Made by a program: the position numbers and the translations under genes. The notes under the pieces were generated by a model, which did no database searches, had not been told where the DNA came from, and saw only the letters and a list, made by a program, of their open reading frames with translations. A DNA stretch of 64,000 nt from Medicago truncatula (lineage: Eukaryota > Streptophyta > Magnoliopsida > Fabales > Fabaceae): positions 34,686,762 through 34,750,761 of the forward strand of contig NC_053042.1 in assembly GCF_003473485.1 (NCBI RefSeq), written 5' to 3'. This document shows, one piece after another, positions 34,791-46,336 of the stretch. How positions within the stretch are numbered: position 1 is the first letter of the stretch; each line of letters starts with the position of its first letter.

Positions 34791-36349
34791 GGTGTACGTG
34801 GGTCGGTTTGGGCTGAGTTTGCCCAACCCAAGACCTGAACCATATATAATACTTCAGTTTGGATGAGATAAAATAACCACATGTTATACTATTGGACCGA
34901 TTTGGGGAAATCCACTAATTTCTTGTTTGGGTTGGGCAATGGGTTACCCAAATTATTTTTCTATTTTTTTTGTTAAAATTAAATTAATAAATGATGAATA
35001 CTCATATTTTTTTAATAAAAACTACTCAACATTTTTAAAAAAAATTGTGTAACTTATTTTCACTATATTTTAGCGTCATAAATAAATGATAAATCAAATA
35101 ATAAATTTCATCATAAAATATTTGCAACAAACTAAAATTGCATGACATAAAATTGCATTAGCATCAAAATAACCTAAAAATGCAACATCCTAATTTGCAA
35201 CTCTAACATGTTTTGATTTTCAATAGACAGATGACTTGTGTCAATTTTGAAAATTAGCTTTATTTATGTCCAAAACTTTATTTTTGAAAGATTATGACCA
35301 AAACTTTGGTATTTTCTTTCTTCCATATGAAAATAAAAATAAAACTTTGGTTCTATCATTTAAAACAAAACAGAAAAACCAATGCAAAAGGATCATAAGC
35401 ACTTACTTATAGTTGAAGTTGATTTGGTTCAGTTTGATGAAATTTGTACTTGGAGGGAGAAATTTCATTTTGCTTTCTTTTTTAAACACAATGGCAGAAA
35501 GCTTGCCTATTCTAATGTAAAAACAAAACATAACCCAACGCAAGTTAACTCACGCTGGTATCGAGTGCAGTTAACTCGCGTTGGATATCAAACAGTAGTC
35601 AACTTACGCTGGGGTTAAAAGGAGAATTTTGGAGTGAAAATGAGCAAAAATGAAAAGAAGAAGTGCATTTTCTATTTCAAAATTATTAGGCCGGCCTGTT
35701 AACAATATTGCAAAATCAATCGAATCAACTCCTATGCATTGATAGAGATATATTAAAATTTCACTTCAAAAAAAATATATATATATATATTAGAATTTTA
35801 ATCATAAAATTCGATAAACAATTTTATAGCTAAAAAGATATATGACGTAAATATGAGGATTGATGATTTATATTACATCAAACACTCTTCTTTTTTTTTT
35901 TACTTAGGTCCCAAAATTGCTCTACACAGCTCTGAACCACACAATGCCTTTTTATGTTGAAAAACTTGATCTAGAAATTTGAAGTCTTCATATGAAAAAG
36001 GAGTAATATATGAGTGATGCGAAATATAAGTAATGTAAAAATTGCATTTGTGAAAAAAATGAATGTTGATTATTAGGGAGTAGGCAAATATAAAGTTGTA
36101 AAATGTTTGGAACACGACTTTTGATGGTAGTGGAATGATAATTATTTATGAAAGGATTTTAGCACCTCTTAGATCTCTCTCCATGAATTAGATTATTTTG
36201 AAAGTTCCACCGTGTGTGTGACTAAACAACTAACTTCGTGGTAAAGCTCTAGAGAATCCAAGATGAGAATGAGTTATTTTTATATTATTACATATCTCTT
36301 TTACATCATCAAATACAATACATTTTTCCTTCCAAAAAACTTATTTCAT
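34791..36349. other. Intergenic: MITE-like start, GTTAACTC motif cluster, (AT)n
   Basis: 34791-34850 (GGGGTGTACGTGGGTCGGTT) resembles the end of a known plant MITE type, partner end not found. At 35540-35616 three GTTAACTCGCGTTGG-like motifs recur. An (AT)n run lies at about 35774-35790. No gene recognised. Confidence 0.4.
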
Positions 36350-37919
36350 TTAATTCTTTGGTGCCTCAAATGATTTCAGCACCACGTCTGTGTCAGCATA
36401 TTTGTTAAAGTAGTGGGAATTGAAATCCTTGTATTTGAAGGACTTGAAAATTGGTGGATTATGTTCATCAGTGATAGCTTGTGCTGGCTCTACGTAACAA
36501 TCATCTGAAGGAGCTACAAAAAATGCACCAGTTGTACGAGCATGACTTGAATTTGTCACAGCCCTATGCTCAGCACTTTTTAGCTTACCATTACTGATTA
36601 TCTGTACCACAAGTCAACAAAATTTGTCAAAGTACATATATAACAAAAGAGACAAAATTGAAGAGAAACAATTTTGTGTACCATATTGTGATGGATATAG
36701 TGATTCATTTTGAAATTTAAATCGATTTTAAGGCAAAGAGCATTCAATCTAAACATTCAAATAGCACCATTTTGACTTGGATCGCAAGTTACATTTTTTT
36801 TTTTACATAATCTAAAGGACCGTTATTATAGTTAGTGGCTAATTGTTTATGATATGTAATGTGATTTTTGAGACGATTTATCGGTTGGTGGTGGATCAAT
36901 TTCGGAATTCAAGTTAAAATGCCTAAATAAGTGTACCTGCAATTGGTAGCCTACGTTGATGACAAAAGCATGAGGAAGAGCCTCAACAGCGATCCACTCT
37001 CCATCCTTGAATACTTGAAGACCAGATACATCGTCTTGCAGTAAAATGGTGATGAGGTTAGGATCTGAGTGTTTGGTAATTCCTAATGTCAAATTTGGTT
37101 CCGGACATGGTGGATAATGATTAACCGACAAAAGAATTGAACCGGTAAGATCATTGTCAAAATAACCATACTCTAGGCCAAGCCCTTCACCGAATAAATT
37201 CATGATCCTCGAACCCAGTTTCTTAACTTCAGTTGAGAAATCACCAACACATTCCCTGCCAAAAAAGGTCTATTGGAATGAGCTATTACATGCACTCGAG
37301 GACAAATTCAGAAATTTCGATTATGACATCTATTAGTAGTAAGAGAGTGTCATAGCTCGAAATTATATTCATTTACCTGTATCTAGGTGGATTTTCAGGC
37401 CATATGTGTTGCCACTGCTCCAAAGGATAACATTGATGCCTAAGATTGTCTCTCCATAGATGAACCTTTTCACTGTCATAGTTGATACTACTAGTAAACA
37501 TCTTACATGGTTTTGAAGGGTCATTAGAACACAAACTTTTCTTGTACTCATCAGGCATATGAAACACCTCCTTAAAAACATTCATTGTTTCTTTCATTTG
37601 ATTCACTGGGACTCCATGATTGATAATCTGTAACATATAGTATATAAATATTTAACTAGTGCATTGGACAAAGTTATAAACTTGGAAAAAGAAATTAGTG
37701 TAAACTAAGAACCTGAAAGAATCCAAACTCCTCAGAAGCTTTGATCATTTTCTGAATTATATTAGTTCTATCACCCTTTTGTGCTTCACTAAGATCAATC
37801 ACTGGAATGCTACTATTGAATGGGATTTTGAAATTTCCTGGTCTTGATTCTGGTGGAAATATGTAATTCTCAGGGACAGATTGAAAGTTGGACCAACAAC
37901 TTGTAATAAGTTTATCCAT
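36350..37919 (-). CDS. 2OG-Fe(II) dioxygenase copy 5 (intact, 342 aa)
   Basis: Exons on the minus strand: 37713-37919, 37377-37627, 36937-37255, 36350-36601, identical in length and phase to copy 4, with compact introns (85, 121, 335 bp). Fe(II) ligands His215/Asp217 (KHSDP) and His271 (EHR); 2OG-binding Arg281 in RTT with Thr for Ser. INHGV follows the exon 1 junction; CPEP and QDDVSGLQV are intact. It differs from copy 4 at many positions (for example CYVEPAQAI against CTVEPAQSF), so the two are not a recent duplicate. C-terminus ends SFEAPKN. Cytosolic enzyme of specialised metabolism by family; substrate unknown. With compact introns and no defects this is the best candidate for the active member of the array. 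Confidence 0.92.
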
Positions 37920-37986
37920 TGCTTAGTATAGTTTGATTATGCTTGACACAATGAGATTAAAGGCTAAAAGTGGAAGGGTTCTATGT

Positions 37987-38002
37987 TGATGGAGAAGAGC
38001 AA
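37987..38002 (-). promoter_or_regulatory. Shared 2OGD leader motif (copy 5)
   Basis: TTGCTCTTCTCCATCA on the minus strand, about 68 nt upstream of the ATG. A TATA-like ATATATTAA lies just upstream (about 38018-38027). Confidence 0.42.
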
Positions 38003-38718
38003 ACATGTTGTGCATTAATATATCTTAATTTTGACAAAGATAATTATATTTTTTGCAACAATTGGGAACTTGAAAGTGATGTTCCTGTTTTTTATTAGGA
38101 TTGTGTTTGTAGTTGCATCTTTTCATATTATTTTATAAGCTTCATCCTAGTCATGGTTTGTTTTATGTTGTATATCTTTTATGAATAAAGTTGCCGGCTT
38201 GCATACTTAGGTTGCCGGCTTTTCATTATTATCTCAATTTAATACTTAACGTGGATGAAAGTTGATTCAGCTGATAAAAAGTTGATTTATTGTTTAATTT
38301 CTGATACAAAGTAAGCATCTCTTTTGTGGATGATCCTTGATTAGGGTCTGCAATCCTCGTGAGTCCTTAAAATCCAACTCACCTAAATTTTTATAATCCA
38401 ATTAAAAATTTAATACCTAACAATTAGTGTATTATTTGTTGCATAGAAATTGCCCTGCTTATGTCATTTGAAAAGAATATCCTATTTGACAAGATGTTTT
38501 ATTTTTGGTGTACTATGACAAGAAGTTTGGAGTTATTTACCATCATTTCTCTTTTAAAAGATATAGAATAATCAAGTTATATATGAGATAACCACTATGC
38601 ACCTTTTTCTTCCCTTCGTATTTTCATTTAATTATCTGCTAATGTAATCAATGTGTCAGCTAAACATATGTTTGGAAATTATCAAAGGGTGGTAGGACCA
38701 TCAAGACATGAATGAATT
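38003..38718. other. Upstream flank of copy 5
   Basis: Contains GTTGCCGGCTT twice (about 38191-38221). No gene. Confidence 0.4.
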
Positions 38719-38871
38719 CTCTCAATTGAAATCTTCTCAAATTTTTTCAATTGTTACCTCTTGATCATTAAACTCAATCTCTTTTTTTCTTTATAATTTG
38801 ATTTCTCTTTTCTCTCATGTTTAATAGTTGAGATGGTACAATTGATAAAAATTGAGAGATTTCAATTGAGA
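38719..38871. mobile_element. Fold-back MITE, about 150 bp
   Basis: TCTCAATTGAAATCTTCTCA at the left pairs with TGAGAGATTTCAATTGAGA at the right; inner parts (TTCAATTGTTACC, ATTAAACTCAA) also pair. TSD not resolved. Confidence 0.65.
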
Positions 38872-39494
38872 ATATCTCTATTTTCAACACATCAGAATTG
38901 AGCTGACTAGTTAGAATTGAGGAGGAAAATGCTGCCATTAAGTAACACACCAAGGTATTAAGTAACACACCATAAAGTTGTGGAAAATGCTACAATTATA
39001 TATATTAATCCAAACCCTTTTGTACTTCCTGATTAAGACAAATCTTGGCCCCCCATGCTTCTCTTCAAGTGTTTCCTTTTACCTCTTGTAATCAGCACAT
39101 GCACATGTCTTTTTTTACTAAAAATTAATCAATTTCCTCAAGTCTTCTTTTACTAACAATTCTATCACTTTGCTTTGGCTTCGAACTGCAAAGACTAATT
39201 CTTCGAGTCGGATAGGACCACAATGAATGACAAAACTCTGCTTTAAGAGTTTTAACGCTGTTGTATTCTCAATACTGTATTCGAATTCAGAACCTCTGGT
39301 TAACGTAAAAGAGATCTGAATCATCTCGTTTGAACACTCTTGCTTATCCAATAAATATAATTTGCTTAAGTGAATCCTTTTTCTCCCAATACAATATGAT
39401 TTCTTTACATAGCAAACCGCATTAGTCAAACCTATTATTTTCTATGCACCTTACCTTTTAAGGCCATTCCATATCTCAATTCACATATCTTCTC
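38872..39494. other. Upstream region of the ATL gene
   Basis: Holds the putative promoter and 5' UTR of the ATL gene. A minus-strand frame (39118-39429, 103 codons) covers much of it; I recognise no domain in it (contains FTLTRGSEFEYSIENTTAL). It may be chance or a decayed fragment. Confidence 0.35.
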
Positions 39495-40517
39495 ATGGCA
39501 ATGAACAAGAACCAATTCTACAAGCTTGGATACCAAGCTCTACCACCTATCATAACTCAGGATAATACATTTTATCCTCACCCTCCACAACCTGTTTCAG
39601 ACTATGCTTTTCCAATATTTGCCATTGTTGTTCTAAGCATCATGGCTACCATTTTGTTGCTCCTCAGCTACTTCACCTTTTTAACCAAGTGCTGCTCAAA
39701 CTGGAACCAAGTTAACCCAACGAGATGGATTTCGGTTCTTCGAGTTCGACAGAACGAGGAAGATCATTTCATAGCATTGTCTCCTACATTGTGGAACCGA
39801 GGACTAGACGAATCAGTCATCAGAGAAATCCCATCTTTTCAGTTTATAAAAGGAGAATGTGAGGATCAAAGTGTGTATGGTTGTGTGGTTTGTTTGACAG
39901 AGTTTCAAGAACAGGATGTGATAAAAATTCTTCCAAATTGCAACCATGCTTTTCACTTGGATTGCATTGATATTTGGCTTCAAACAAATTCTAATTGTCC
40001 TCTTTGTAGATCAAGCATTTCAGGAAATACAACAAATACTCAATTTGACATTATCATAGCTCCAAGTTCTTCTCCTCAGGATTCTCAGTTACTCTCTAAC
40101 TTAGGTAGTGATGAAGATTATGTGGTCATTGAATTGGGTGGTGGAGAAAATGAGGTTGAACAAGAAAGAAATGAGTCAAGGGGAAGCATAGAACATAGTA
40201 GAAATTATCACTCCACGAGGAAAATGAAACCAAAGAAGTGTCATCATGTTTCCATCATGGGAGATGAGTGCATTAATATTATCAGAAAGAAAGATGAAAC
40301 ATTTTCGATCCAGCCGATTCGAAGATCTTTCTCGATGGATTCTGCAAATGACAGACAAGTTTTCATGGATGTTCAAGCCATTATGCAACAAAATAGGCAC
40401 CACCAGAACGAAGCTAGTGCAAGTGAGGATTGTAATAGCAGAAGTAGAAGACAGTTCTTTCCATTTTGTTATTATGGAAAGGGATCCAAAAATGCAGTTC
40501 TTCCTTTTGGAGAATGA
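39495..40517 (+). CDS. ATL-type RING-H2 finger E3 ubiquitin ligase (340 aa)
   Basis: Single-exon gene, as usual for the ATL family (ATL1/ATL13/ATL16-like). One hydrophobic segment at about residues 39-63 anchors it in a membrane. The GLDE motif is at 103-106. A canonical RING-H2 spans Cys130-Cys171: C130-x2-C133-x15-C149-x-H151-x2-H154-x2-C157-x10-C168-x2-C171, with Pro147 two before Cys149 and Trp161 after Cys157, the ATL signature for E2 binding. The long C-terminal tail holds basic and Ser-rich blocks (MKPKKCHHVSIMGDE, RRSFSMDS), the latter a plausible phosphorylation site. It ligates ubiquitin to unknown targets; family members act in defence, sugar and hormone responses. The second ATG (codon 3) is an alternative start. 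No defect. Confidence 0.95.
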   Translation: MAMNKNQFYKLGYQALPPIITQDNTFYPHPPQPVSDYAFPIFAIVVLSIMATILLLLSYFTFLTKCCSNWNQVNPTRWISVLRVRQNEEDHFIALSPTLWNRGLDESVIREIPSFQFIKGECEDQSVYGCVVCLTEFQEQDVIKILPNCNHAFHLDCIDIWLQTNSNCPLCRSSISGNTTNTQFDIIIAPSSSPQDSQLLSNLGSDEDYVVIELGGGENEVEQERNESRGSIEHSRNYHSTRKMKPKKCHHVSIMGDECINIIRKKDETFSIQPIRRSFSMDSANDRQVFMDVQAIMQQNRHHQNEASASEDCNSRSRRQFFPFCYYGKGSKNAVLPFGE

Positions 40518-42460
40518 TGTTTAATGTAAGAAGATTTTTCATTTTTTATTTTCATATATTTTTCTGCTTTGTTTTGTTTTTCTTTGTTTCTAGTTATTAT
40601 CCAAATGAAGTTAGAGATCTTTGAATTGAATCTTAGTAGTGATAATTGATAAACAGCGTAGGCAAATGCAGCATGTAGAGGGACTTATGCAAGTGATAGT
40701 GGTGACTTAGTGAGAGCCTGACACTGTGATTATTGTTATGAAAAAAAAATGCTTTTAAACTTTAGTCCCTTGCTTAAATTACAAGGTGTAGTTCTTTACC
40801 TTTCTGAAGTTTTGTTTTACTCAAAAGTGAATGTAAATGATTGTGAATGATTGTCAGCACAATATATCTTCTAATACTTTTTTCTTTTTTTTTACTGAGA
40901 ACAAGTAATTCACTGACAAGTTGTAAAACATTATGTTTTGGGGGTCCATCTTTCCAGCATGCTATGGCATATAGATTCCCTCGAGATATCATGCATTCAC
41001 ACAATCGACATGTTTGTAACCGATGGATTAAGATTGGATGGTTCAAATTTTAAATTTGATATTTTGGATAAAAAAAAAAATGTACATGTTTTGAAACTGT
41101 ACAATTTTGATCTAACGACTACCGATATATTGATAGTAAATACAGCCTAGGATATCCTGATTGCAGAGCTAGTGGTGAATTAGGAGAAGCTATATATCAG
41201 AACCAAAGAGCTTAGAGGGATCAAGACAATGAGAATTGAGAAATCATAAGTAGCAGCATGAGAAATGATATGTTTGGAAATTATCACTGCTTCCTTTAGG
41301 CCTCACTGCAATGATATTATGGATGTTGGACAACAACATAATAATACAGCAATAAATATGTCCCTATCTAAGGGTAGAAAATTCAAAAGTTAGAGAATAC
41401 CCTTAGACAAAAGTTGGTTTTCTACCTCTCTATGTCCCTCTCAAGTCTCAATCACCAGTACATTCCCCCTGGACAGACATTATTTAGACCTTCTGTAATC
41501 CCAAAATAACTCATGAAGGGTACTGTCAATAATGTATGCTAGAGATGCCAAGAATCAAATCAAGATGACAGTTTTTCTGTGTAAATAATTTAAAATGTGA
41601 GGTACTCTTTCTCTGTAGAATGTAACTTGCACAAAGCTGCCACAAGGATTGCCATCTAGAATATAATTTTGAAGTTTGAAGTACCAGAGATTAATGGATT
41701 GATGAACAACGTGCATATTACTTGTTTCATGTGCATTGTTACAACTCGCCAACTGTTCAATTACTCTCACTCTCTAGTTATAAGTGTTGTCTAGTCACAA
41801 CTCACCAAATTGGTGGTTTACTCTTAAATTATTTGTTCCTTTAAAATACCAAAACAATATTTATCAACTTTTTTCAATAATACCATCATTTAACTAAATT
41901 GTCTACTTAAATGTGAGCTATTTTAATCTTGTGTTAAGATTAAAATAGCTCAAGTTTTACTATATTAAAAAGTGCGTATTAACAGTTATAATAAAATATA
42001 GGTTTTCATTTGAATTAATCTAATAGTAATACCAAGGGACCCAGACACCTTAACCAAGTGATCAGAGACTCGATTTCTAACTCTTAGGTAAACCTAATTG
42101 AGATGAGAGAATCCACCTTGTATTCAACAGATTCCATGACATAAATTAGTCAAAAATAAATTATGGTGGGCACTTGTACCTATAACATGGTTATAAAAAA
42201 ATCTAATAGTAAAAATCAACGGTACATTTTCACCTGAACAGATGCATCCCAGGCAAAAAGAAAGAATAGCAACTTGCCCAACAACTCCGATCGAGCGCCC
42301 ATACAGAAATGGCAGTGGTTACCCTACCCAACCTTGTTCTCATTATTGTGACTGTCTTTCCCACTCTTTGTTCTTTAGTGAGTATCCTATTACTAGCAGG
42401 AATCAGTTACCAAGCATCAACATATTCATAAACTCTACTCCCCAAAGCTTAAACACATGA
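40518..42460. other. ATL 3' flank and intergenic DNA
   Basis: T-rich 3' UTR-like sequence follows the stop (40520-40600). No gene recognised; a perfect hairpin lies at 41914-41952. Confidence 0.45.
41914..41952. repeat. Perfect short hairpin
   Basis: TGAGCTATTTTAATCTT, a GTGTT loop, and the exact inverse AAGATTAAAATAGCTCA: 17 bp arms. Not associated with a gene; may be the core of a decayed fold-back element. Confidence 0.7.
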
Positions 42461-42647
42461 AGAGTGTTAGAAACACATTCTCGAACACACACTTTCTTCT
42501 ATTGGTCCAAATTCATATGGGTCCAATCAAACTACGTGTGTCCCATTTAAATTTGGTTTAACTCATGAATTTTAACGAGAAAAAAAAAAAAAAAAAAAAG
42601 AGTGCTTTGTGATGTGTGTGTTGGAGAATGGGTTTCTAGCATTATTC
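42461..42647. mobile_element. TIR MITE, about 187 bp
   Basis: GTGTTAGAAACACATTCTCG pairs with GAGAATGGGTTTCTAGCAT; the following ACACACAC blocks also pair. A poly-A tract sits inside the right half. Related sequence style to the repeats at 14.3 and 15.8 kb. Confidence 0.6.
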
Positions 42648-43021
42648 TAAGCCGATTGATTATACTTCAGTAAGTCCAGAGGAAGTATTATATTATTTGA
42701 AGAGGAAATTCCACTTTAATGTACAATGGCCAACTTTTGAGAACTGAATTAGAATATTAAAAATAAATACAAATAATATAACGTAATATAATGACAAACC
42801 CAAAATATACGAGAGATATAGCAATAAATTAAGGAATTACCTACACAAATCGGTATAAAAAAAACTCAAAAACAGCAACCAATTCAGTCAAATAATACTA
42901 ATAAACTAGTCAAATAAATTATATAAGCTAGCTTATTGGTATTGGCAAACAAACTTTATACCAGTACCATAGGGATTCATCAAAATATGCTGTGTTGTGA
43001 AAGAGGATGTCTGCTAAACTG

Positions 43022-46000
43022 TCAGGATTGACGTAGCGGTGTGTCAGGCTGGGAGTTACTGGATGCTGCAGGTGTGTTATTATTAGGAAAGGGAAGAGCC
43101 TTCATAGGAACCTCATTTGCAGAGACACCACGAGCTTTTTTCTTTAATTGTTCGAGTAGTCGCTGAGCTTCTCTTAGTTCTTCTTCTGCACTTGCTCCAT
43201 GGCTTTCCCAAGCATCTATAACTTGCTGTTGAAACTCAATTGCAAGGGAATAGCTGCAATTCCAATATTCAATATTTTAGAAAAACATTAATTTTTCCCG
43301 TTGGAAAAACATATAACAGTTGACAATGCAATGACAATTAAATTAAACAAGTGAAAATACATGCACATTATCCAAAAACAAGGGACAGAAACAAGTTTGC
43401 ACATTCCATTCACAGTATGTTACATTTAATTCATTAATTTCCTTTAAGAGAACCTCTGGACCGGGGACAACCAAGGCTCAAATATACTTTCCGATTCCTA
43501 AATGGTTTGTAATTCAAGTAAATACTTTATAGGACAGGATCGTGTGTGCATAAACTTCATAAATAAAATTTGTGTGGACTGCAAACAAAATAAACATCTG
43601 CAATTGAGCTCGAAATGGACCAATCTAAGTAATGAAATAAGTTTACATAAAGTTCCAAAAATAAGCAAAACATTGATGGCCGACTAGTGACTACATTAGC
43701 AGTAATTCCATATGCAATTATGGGCTCAGGCCATAATTCTTTATACTCAAGATCTACCCTCTCGAGAATTTCATCATTCAAATTCTACTCGGTTACATCT
43801 TATTTTATCTAATATGTGAAGACTAGAAATCTTCATTGTACAACACAAACCACCAAATCAGAAATCTCTTGGTGAGCACAGAAGAGAATATAGTTGTTAA
43901 ACAATTAACTCATTCTTAGAAGGCAATAAAACTTGGTTTGATAGATGATAAGAACTATATGAGAGGTAGCAATGGAAACTATAGGATTATGAGCATAGCA
44001 TGAATAAGGACCTGTTTGGAATGGCTTATTTGAGGTTATCTACTAGCATAAGAACTAGCGATAGTGTTTGGAGAGCTTATATAAACAGCTTATGACATGT
44101 TCATAAAATGTTTTCAGCTTATTTTCATAAGTTCTTCAACAAGCTACTTATATGAAAATAGTTTAACTTTATTTTATCTTTTGTTATAGAAAAAGCTTAG
44201 ACATAAAGTAATTATATGATAAGCGCTTAATTAAGTTGTTGATCCAAACACAGCCTGATTTTTCTTTTGAAAGCAGTTAATCAACACAATGAAGAAATAG
44301 AAGCAGACATATTAATTATACCCTGCACTCTATTTTATGTCAGAAATCATTACACTTGAATGCAAGAGAATTCAGCCATCCTGAAGTCTCAAAATAATTG
44401 TTCCAATGGAATCTGAATCCCACACTATTAGGTATATGTCCAAAAGTTAAATGTTTAAACTGCTAGAGTAAAGTGTACCCAAAACCAATTGTTTTCATAA
44501 TCAACAAACCAAGAGAAACAATATCAAGGAATAAAGTCAAAGCAATAAAACAATCCATACCTTCCAATATCACCATAAGCCTTTGAAAGATTCTGACATG
44601 CTTCAATTGTATCTGCATGATGTGGACCGAGAGAAACCTCCATGATATCCTTGGCTACCGCAAACATCTGCGCTGCTGACTGAGGTCTATCCAATTCTAA
44701 ATATGCTGCCCCCAAATTGTTGTAGATATAACCAACTCCAAAATGTTTGGGACCAAAGCTCTCTTTCAACCTTTCAGCAGCACTTTCCAAATAAGGAATA
44801 GCCTGCTTCACCTTACCTGTCAGCAACAACAACCACCCTATTCTTGCAGATACACTTCCCTCCGAGTGCTGCTCTTGCGGGAGCTTCTCAAGCAAAGCTA
44901 GTGCCCTCTTCAGCAACGAAATCGCAGTTTCGAACTCATTCATGGTTTCATATAGCATGGATATCTCCGAGTATGCCTCAGAAACTTCCACCGGCGTAAT
45001 CTGTTCTCTTTTATCAAGAATCCCAAGAGAAATCTCTAAACACCTTTTACAGTCTGCAAACTTTTCCTGATTACATAACGCTTTCCCCATTGATACAAGC
45101 ACAAGAGCTCTAGTCTCACTATCTTTCTCAGTCTGATTCACAACATTCTTTAAAGCACCAACAGCCTCATCATATCTTCCCAAAGCGATCATCATATTCG
45201 CAGCATCAACTTCAGCGCGCAGCAAATCCGAACTAAGATTCCAATTTTTCAAAATCCTCTGCGCCAAAACATTCTGCTCCAACGCCTTCTCATGCTCCTC
45301 CATCCCACTATAAACAATCCCAAGAAGCTTCCTATCATGCGCAACCTCCACAGAATTCATCCCTAATCGTTTCATATGTATCTCCAACGCCTTCAAACAA
45401 TACGGAAGTGCCTCCTTAAAATTCAAAACTGCAACAAATGCTTCCGCTAAATCCCTATTCCCTTTCCCCAACTCCTCACTATCTTCGTCAAAAGTCATCT
45501 CCTTAATCTCCAAACACTTCCGAAGATTCTCAAGCGCCTCTTCTCTCCTCCCCATCGCCGTCTTAACATTAGCCAGCTCAAATTGCACAGCATGAAGCAC
45601 AGGCCTAATATCATCAACACAAACACCCTCATTCTCTAACCTACCCAAAACCCTATTAGCCTTATTAAGATACCCTAAACTATCACTAAACCTATTTAAA
45701 CCATAATTAAGACTACCCATTAACTGCAAACTCATAGCATAAGGAAAAGAATCTTTCTTTTCATTTTCAAACACTTTCAAAGCTCTATTAGCAAATTCAA
45801 GAGCTTTTTCAGGATCCTCACCTTCACGATCAAGCTTAAGACCAATTTTCAATGCAGCTAAACCAAGCTCCTTTTCATTGAATGAAATTTCCATCTCACT
45901 AAATGCTTTGAGCATTTCTTCGGTTGTTTTGGCGGACTCAAATGCTTCTTCAAGATGCGATTTTTCGATGATTTTTCGTTGTCTTGGGGAGATTTGAGGG

Positions 46001-46161
46001 GGGTTTTGGATGAGGGTTGACATGGTTTGAAATGGGGTGTATAAGGGTTTGTTGGGGGTGAAAAGAGGGTTGATGAGTGCATCGCGGAGAGGAGAGAGAG
46101 AAGGTGAAGCTCGACGAGCGAGGTGAGAGAAGAAGGTGAGAGAATTCAAGAGTTTTCTCAT
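43022..46161 (-). CDS. Kinesin light chain-related (KLCR-like) TPR protein (610 aa)
   Basis: Two exons on the minus strand: 44561-46161 and 43022-43253, joined at GGA-AG|C with GT..AG borders (1833 nt). The central part, about residues 92-545, is a run of tetratricopeptide repeats of kinesin-light-chain type (LGLAALKIGLKL, LEFANRALKVFEN, GKVKQAIPYLESAAERL, YIYNNLGAAYLEL). Exon 2 encodes YSLAIEFQQQVIDAWESHG and an Arg/Glu-rich helix (LREAQRLLEQLKKKA), a signature of the plant KLCR/kinesin light-chain-like group. The first about 45 residues are rich in Arg, Ser and Leu and free of acidic residues except Asp27, like a mitochondrial or plastid presequence; Met47 is an alternative start without it. 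Some KLCR proteins link microtubules with cellulose synthase complexes; whether that applies here is open. The intron holds a MITE. Confidence 0.9.
44008..44255. mobile_element. hAT-like MITE in the KLCR intron
   Basis: Left end GGACCTGTTTGGA, right end inverse TCCAAACACAGCC; interior with many AGCTTAT motifs, in the same style as the disrupted element at 2.4-8.6 kb. No clear TSD. Confidence 0.6.
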
Positions 46162-46336
46162 GGCGAATTTGCTTTGGCTTCGATTTTGGGTTAAACCTTC
46201 GCAAAACCCCTCTTTCGTGGAGGTAATGTGATTTCAACAACGTAAACGTTGTCGGTTTTTTTTTTTTTTTTTTAATAAGAAAACGTTGTCGTTTTGACTA
46301 TGTTACATTTTGTTTTTCGTTAAATACTTAAATAAA

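Noticed and set aside
34791..34860. Complete MITE beginning GGGGTGTACGTGGGTCGG
   Set aside because: Only one end is visible; no matching inverse end was found within the following 2 kb.
40176..40524. Frames on both strands inside the ATL 3' half
   Set aside because: Shadows of the ATL coding region, which is intact and continuous.
45858..46240. Additional minus frames over the KLCR start
   Set aside because: Out-of-frame shadows of the first KLCR exon and its 5' UTR.
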